Assembly: GCA_003118195.1 (NCBI GenBank)
Contig: BEXV01000389.1
Location: 50,383 to 114,382, forward strand
DNA: 64,000 bases
Reading direction: 5' to 3'
DNA from: Hemicentrotus pulcherrimus
Lineage: Eukaryota > Echinodermata > Echinoidea > Camarodonta > Strongylocentrotidae
Positions 60,435-64,000 of this stretch are shown one piece after another. A program made the translations under genes and the position numbers. How positions within the stretch are numbered: the stretch's first letter is position 1; every line of letters starts with the position of its first letter. The notes under the pieces were generated by a model that did not search any database, was not told where the DNA came from, and worked only from the letters and a program-made list of their open reading frames with translations.

Positions 60435-60681
60435 GTAAGAAATAACACAGCTATAAAATGTAAAATCACTTTTTCAAAATCTCTTGAGTCCCTGCATCGT
60501 TTAAATGGCTTCACTTGTTTAAAAGTAGGAGGATTTCACCAGAAGTACTTAGATGAACTTTGAATATCCCGTGCAGAGCTACAAAAAACAGCATTATACT
60601 GTTGTTGGAAGACTGGCCTTGTATTATATTTCAATATACGATCAATACAAACTCTGCAAGTTCTTGTGTGTTTTGTTACAG

Positions 60682-60801
60682 TGCCAGATACATGCAGCTC
60701 GAACCCATGCCAGAATGCGGGAACTTGCACAAGGAATAATGGTGGATTCCTTTGCATCTGCCAACCTGGATTCCAGGGCACTACGTGTCAAACGAACATC
60801 A
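60682..60801 (+). CDS. Exon 66: EGF-like domain
   Basis: 120 nt, phase 1-1; acceptor ttacag, donor gtaagt. PDTCSSNPCQNAGTC; O-Glc and O-Fuc. Ends TNI, which joins exon 67 to give N-E-C. The 1,060-nt intron has a long GA/GATA microsatellite. Confidence 0.91.
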
Positions 60802-61319
60802 GTAAGTATACCACTTTGTCTTGTAATAACACATTTATACGTTTTTGCCATTCATTTTCCACTGAAAAAAATAACCCTGTGTCACATTTGTTTCACAATC
60901 AATATTTTTAGTAATGGATTCTCCTTTATTTCTTACTTTCCGAAATAAAGATACCACAAACATGGATAAGACAGAAAGTTGTTTTTTATTAATCTTGGTT
61001 AAACTATTGTGGTTATACCTGTATGAATACGGACACAGTATTTCTACAGTGATACTATTATCTATATTTTTTTTCTAATAAATTGATTGGTTGATTATAT
61101 TCATATTCCATGCTTAAAAATGACAACACATAATATTTTTTTTTACAAAACATTGACATTTCTTAAGGATATTCATTCGTGGAAGTAAATGAATCGTAGT
61201 AATTAATAACATGTAATAATGTTCGATAAATCATGAAATATGGAAGTGAAAATTAAACCTACTTTAGTCAAAACAACTGTATACACATACACTTGTCTGA
61301 GACTAAAGGAGAAATTAAA

Positions 61320-61452
61320 TTTTACGAGTAGAGAAATAGAGGGGGAGAAAAAAATTGGATGGATAGATGGATAAATAGGTAGGTAAATGGATAGAGAGAT
61401 GGAGAGAGAGAGAGAGAGGGGGGGGGAGAGAGAGGAGAGAGAGAGAGTGGCA
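61320..61452 (+). repeat. Compound GA/GGAT microsatellite
   Basis: ggatggatagatggata, then long (ag)n with g runs to 61452, in the intron before exon 67. Confidence 0.9.
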
Positions 61453-61861
61453 GAGAGATCAAGTGAAAAGTAAAACAAGAAGAAAGGTAGGAGTAGTATA
61501 TTGAGTAAGATGGGATTGGTAAATTCTCTAGACGTGTCAGGCGTGCGTGCGTGATTTCAAATCTGAGTTGTAATATACCGTTGCCATTTTATAGTATCAG
61601 TTTCACAATGTTTATGAATGCAATGTCAATGCTTGACACTGCTCCAATAGAAAACAGTCTACCGTTAATAAATACATATAAATAAAGTGTCTACCGTTTT
61701 TCTTAACACAACTTGTGACATTCATGTTATTGTGGCAGTCGGCATTTAATTCAAACTAAAGGTTTATAGTGTTATAGTCTAGAAATCTTCATTTAAGTAT
61801 TATACTGGTATGCAAAATAACAGAAGTTTTAAAACGGTATGTTATCCTTGTTCCACTCAAG

Positions 61862-61975
61862 ACGAATGTGCTTCGAACCCATGCCGAAATGGAGGCACCT
61901 GTGTCGATGGAGTAAATAGATTCACGTGCAGGTGTACCCAATTATTCACTGGACAGACATGCACCTTTGCTGTTG
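61862..61975 (+). CDS. Exon 67: EGF-like domain
   Basis: 114 nt, phase 1-1; acceptor tcaag, donor gtgagt. [13 protein letters not shown]; the junction with exon 66 rebuilds TNINEC, a strong check on both splice sites. O-Glc, O-Fuc and Asx-OH intact. The 668-nt intron is plain. Confidence 0.92.
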
Positions 61976-62643
61976 GTGAGTGGCCCTTCGTTTAAATATC
62001 TACTTGTTGTTGTAGTTGTTTTTATTTCAGAAATCAGATAAAAATATTATACATGCAAAATGAAAATAATATGAATACATGCACATACACAAAAATCGAA
62101 GGAAAGCCCAATTCAGCAATGCTTATAGAACATTGCTGTTCTTCCGTGGGTTTCTTAGGGGTCCTACTGACATTACTAGGCTTCAACGCTTTCCTGCTGC
62201 AAGAATATAATCCATTCAGTTGTTGAGGGATTAATCTATGTTCAATTTATTTATGATAATGTATACGGCTTTGTGCATTATTGGAGAATATGACATACAG
62301 TCTCTCCTTAGTGTTTCCATGGGGGGCCGAATATAAGCTCACACAAAATTTGATCGTCCATTAGGGCGATTTTACCTACTTCGAAAAGACATTAATTATC
62401 CCACCCCTTTCAGAAAATGTTATAATCAAGTCAGAGTGTAAAACAGTCTCTAATAATATCTTTGATGCATGTTATAAGAAGATGATTATATTGTGAGAAG
62501 ATGGAGGTGATTGTCATACCCTATTGATCCATGGACAGAAAACAAGCATACGTTTGGTTTATATCGTACAAAATATTTACTGATAATATATGTATGTTTT
62601 TTTGGCTCGTAACAAAGGTTTCTACTCTTGTTTTAATGAACAG

Positions 62644-62763
62644 CCAATCCATGCACATCTAATCCGTGTTTGAATGGAGGCACATGTAGTATCGATCCGA
62701 CAAATTCCAACGCTTTCATGTGTGCTTGCCTGTTCGGATTTAACGGAAACCGATGTGAAACTG
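62644..62763 (+). CDS. Exon 68: EGF-like domain, long loop
   Basis: 120 nt, phase 1-1; acceptor gaacag, donor gtaagt. [14 protein letters not shown], long C3-C4 loop TNSNAFM; O-Glc and O-Fuc intact. Nothing seen in the 482-nt intron. Confidence 0.91.
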
Positions 62764-63245
62764 GTAAGTTGTTTATAGACAACGTTTTCCTCCACCTGAA
62801 TATTCGAAATGATCTTAAAGAACAATGTGTATAGCTATAAAATGCAACTGTTACATGTGCACATTTTAAAAGGTGAAACACATGACTTGTGAATGGGTTG
62901 ATAATTGGAAGTATATGTGATTTAGTTTAATGAGTTGCACTAAATTATAGAAGTTATAGACTCCGTGTACTCGCTGCTGTAATAATAGTTGCATTTTATA
63001 AATCGCCTTTTCCTCTAGACACAAAGCGCTTTTAGATCTCATCGACTAGGCAGTGTTTGAGTTAAAATATATTATACAAGATACTGAGCAATGGGAGTGT
63101 GAGTTCAATCAATGAATTTTGTTTCAGAATAGGTGTGTATTAACAATTCAAAATTCAAAATTCAATTTTTATAGTGTTAGTGATGAACTCTCTGAGGGTT
63201 TTTCTCCAATAATTATCATGGACATCAACCTTTCCTCTTCATCAG

Positions 63246-63365
63246 ATTCCAACCAGTGTTTGTCAAACCCGTGTGTCAATGGTGGTGTATGTATTGATGG
63301 AAACAACCGATTTGCCTGCAATTGTGCTCCAGGGTTTAGTGGTATTACTTGCCAAACCAACAACA
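63246..63365 (+). CDS. Exon 69: EGF-like domain, last in window
   Basis: 120 nt, phase 1-1; acceptor atcag, donor gtgagt. DSNQCLSNPCVNGGVC; O-Glc and Asx-OH present, O-Fuc lost (Val). A canonical donor shows the gene continues. The remaining 635 nt of the window are intron with nothing recognised. Confidence 0.91.
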
Positions 63366-64000
63366 GTGAGTATTCTCAATGATAAATACATAGTTATATT
63401 TATACACTTCGTTTGTCAGAAATATTTATTATCATATCTATCTAGACTATGCAGTCGAGGTAAGAATATTCTTTCTGTATGTGGATAGGCACAGAGAAGG
63501 GAAGGAATGTTGTCTGAAGACCTTTATATTCGCTCCATTTTAAATCTACTTTAACCCATAGCTCATTGAAAAAGACAGTTGTGTCAGTGGAAGTTGTTCC
63601 TGATTGGTCATTCACTTTTTAGACACGAAGCCTCAAATAGTTTCCTCTCACAGGGATTGTATGGGGGAGCTAACAATTTGGAGCTCCACGATGTAACCTT
63701 TGATCATGCTCGTGTATGCGTGTCACAACTGCATGTATTTCCCTAGATACGCTATGTTTTGACCCATGTTTGAAATGCACGTCCATGTTTCCTGCCATAT
63801 TCTACTTCCTATGTGCATAAGGATTGATCGATAATAAATACCATTTTTTATAAAGGACCCCTAATACAAGCTAAAACGTCACCGTCTACAGTGATGTCGT
63901 TGTTATTGTTATTACCAAGGTCACTGGAGCACCGTACAGTACAAACTTTGCACTCCACTCAAAAAAATTCCAGCCATGATGAGTCACGGGCCATTCATTT

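Noticed and set aside
63169..63363. Minus-strand frames opposite EGF exons (also at 58630, 60536, 53547 and others)
   Set aside because: They are antisense shadows: the codon pattern of EGF exons often leaves the complementary frame open. No start, splice or domain evidence.

Overview
This window is metazoan nuclear DNA: AT-rich and intron-dense, and almost all of it lies inside ONE plus-strand gene that enters from the left edge and leaves at the right edge. I resolve 69 exons (92 to 63365) totalling 10,491 nt, or 3,497 codons. They encode 12 fibronectin type III (FN3) domains and 63 EGF-like domains, a large extracellular mosaic protein of the Notch/fibropellin/SNED style. No start codon, signal peptide, transmembrane segment or stop that looks like the true end is in the window, so both ends are missing. 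Every exon was placed by AG/GT splice sites and codon phase, and every junction keeps the frame. Most exons are symmetric 1-1 and hold exactly one domain. The repeats (tRNA-derived SINEs with ATT tails, LINE relics, hairpin MITEs) and the EGF-rich mosaic suggest an invertebrate deuterostome, perhaps an echinoderm. That is inference; no species can be named from the sequence alone.

Layout. (1) 1-12168: a run of seven FN3 domains. The first three are near-identical copies inside a tandem duplication that also contains an exon-less relic copy. The seventh FN3 is split by a 3.2 kb intron holding a decayed reverse transcriptase on the minus strand. (2) 12753-26926: twelve single-EGF exons. (3) 27230-53079: EGF exons interspersed with five FN3 exons (27230, 39177, 41354, 43374, 52191). 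Four of these are a 282-nt subfamily without the usual FN3 tryptophan. FN3 exons here tend to be followed by an EGF with a long C3-C4 loop, which suggests an FN3+EGF cassette. (4) 53615-54238: two more single-EGF exons. (5) 54749-58898: a different architecture, with multi-EGF exons cut by phase 0, 2 and 1 introns inside domains. It ends in an exon with an in-frame TGA exactly where an EGF cysteine codon (TGT) is expected. (6) 59554-63365: six more single-EGF exons.

The introns carry the mobile-element record: two tRNA-derived SINE families, two LINE relics, three further inverted-repeat elements, and two copies of a TTAA-flanked piggyBac-like MITE. One MITE copy sits inside a LINE reading frame, and removing it with one TTAA restores the frame. 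No second host gene is supported on either strand. Long minus-strand frames opposite EGF exons are shadows.

Shorthand used below: O-Glc = C1-x-S-x-P-C2 (protein O-glucosylation consensus); O-Fuc = C2-x4-[ST]-C3 (protein O-fucosylation consensus); Asx-OH = C3-x-[DN]-x4-[FY]-x-C4 (beta-hydroxylation consensus, usual in calcium-binding EGFs); cbEGF lead = D/E-x-[DN]-[EQ]-C.
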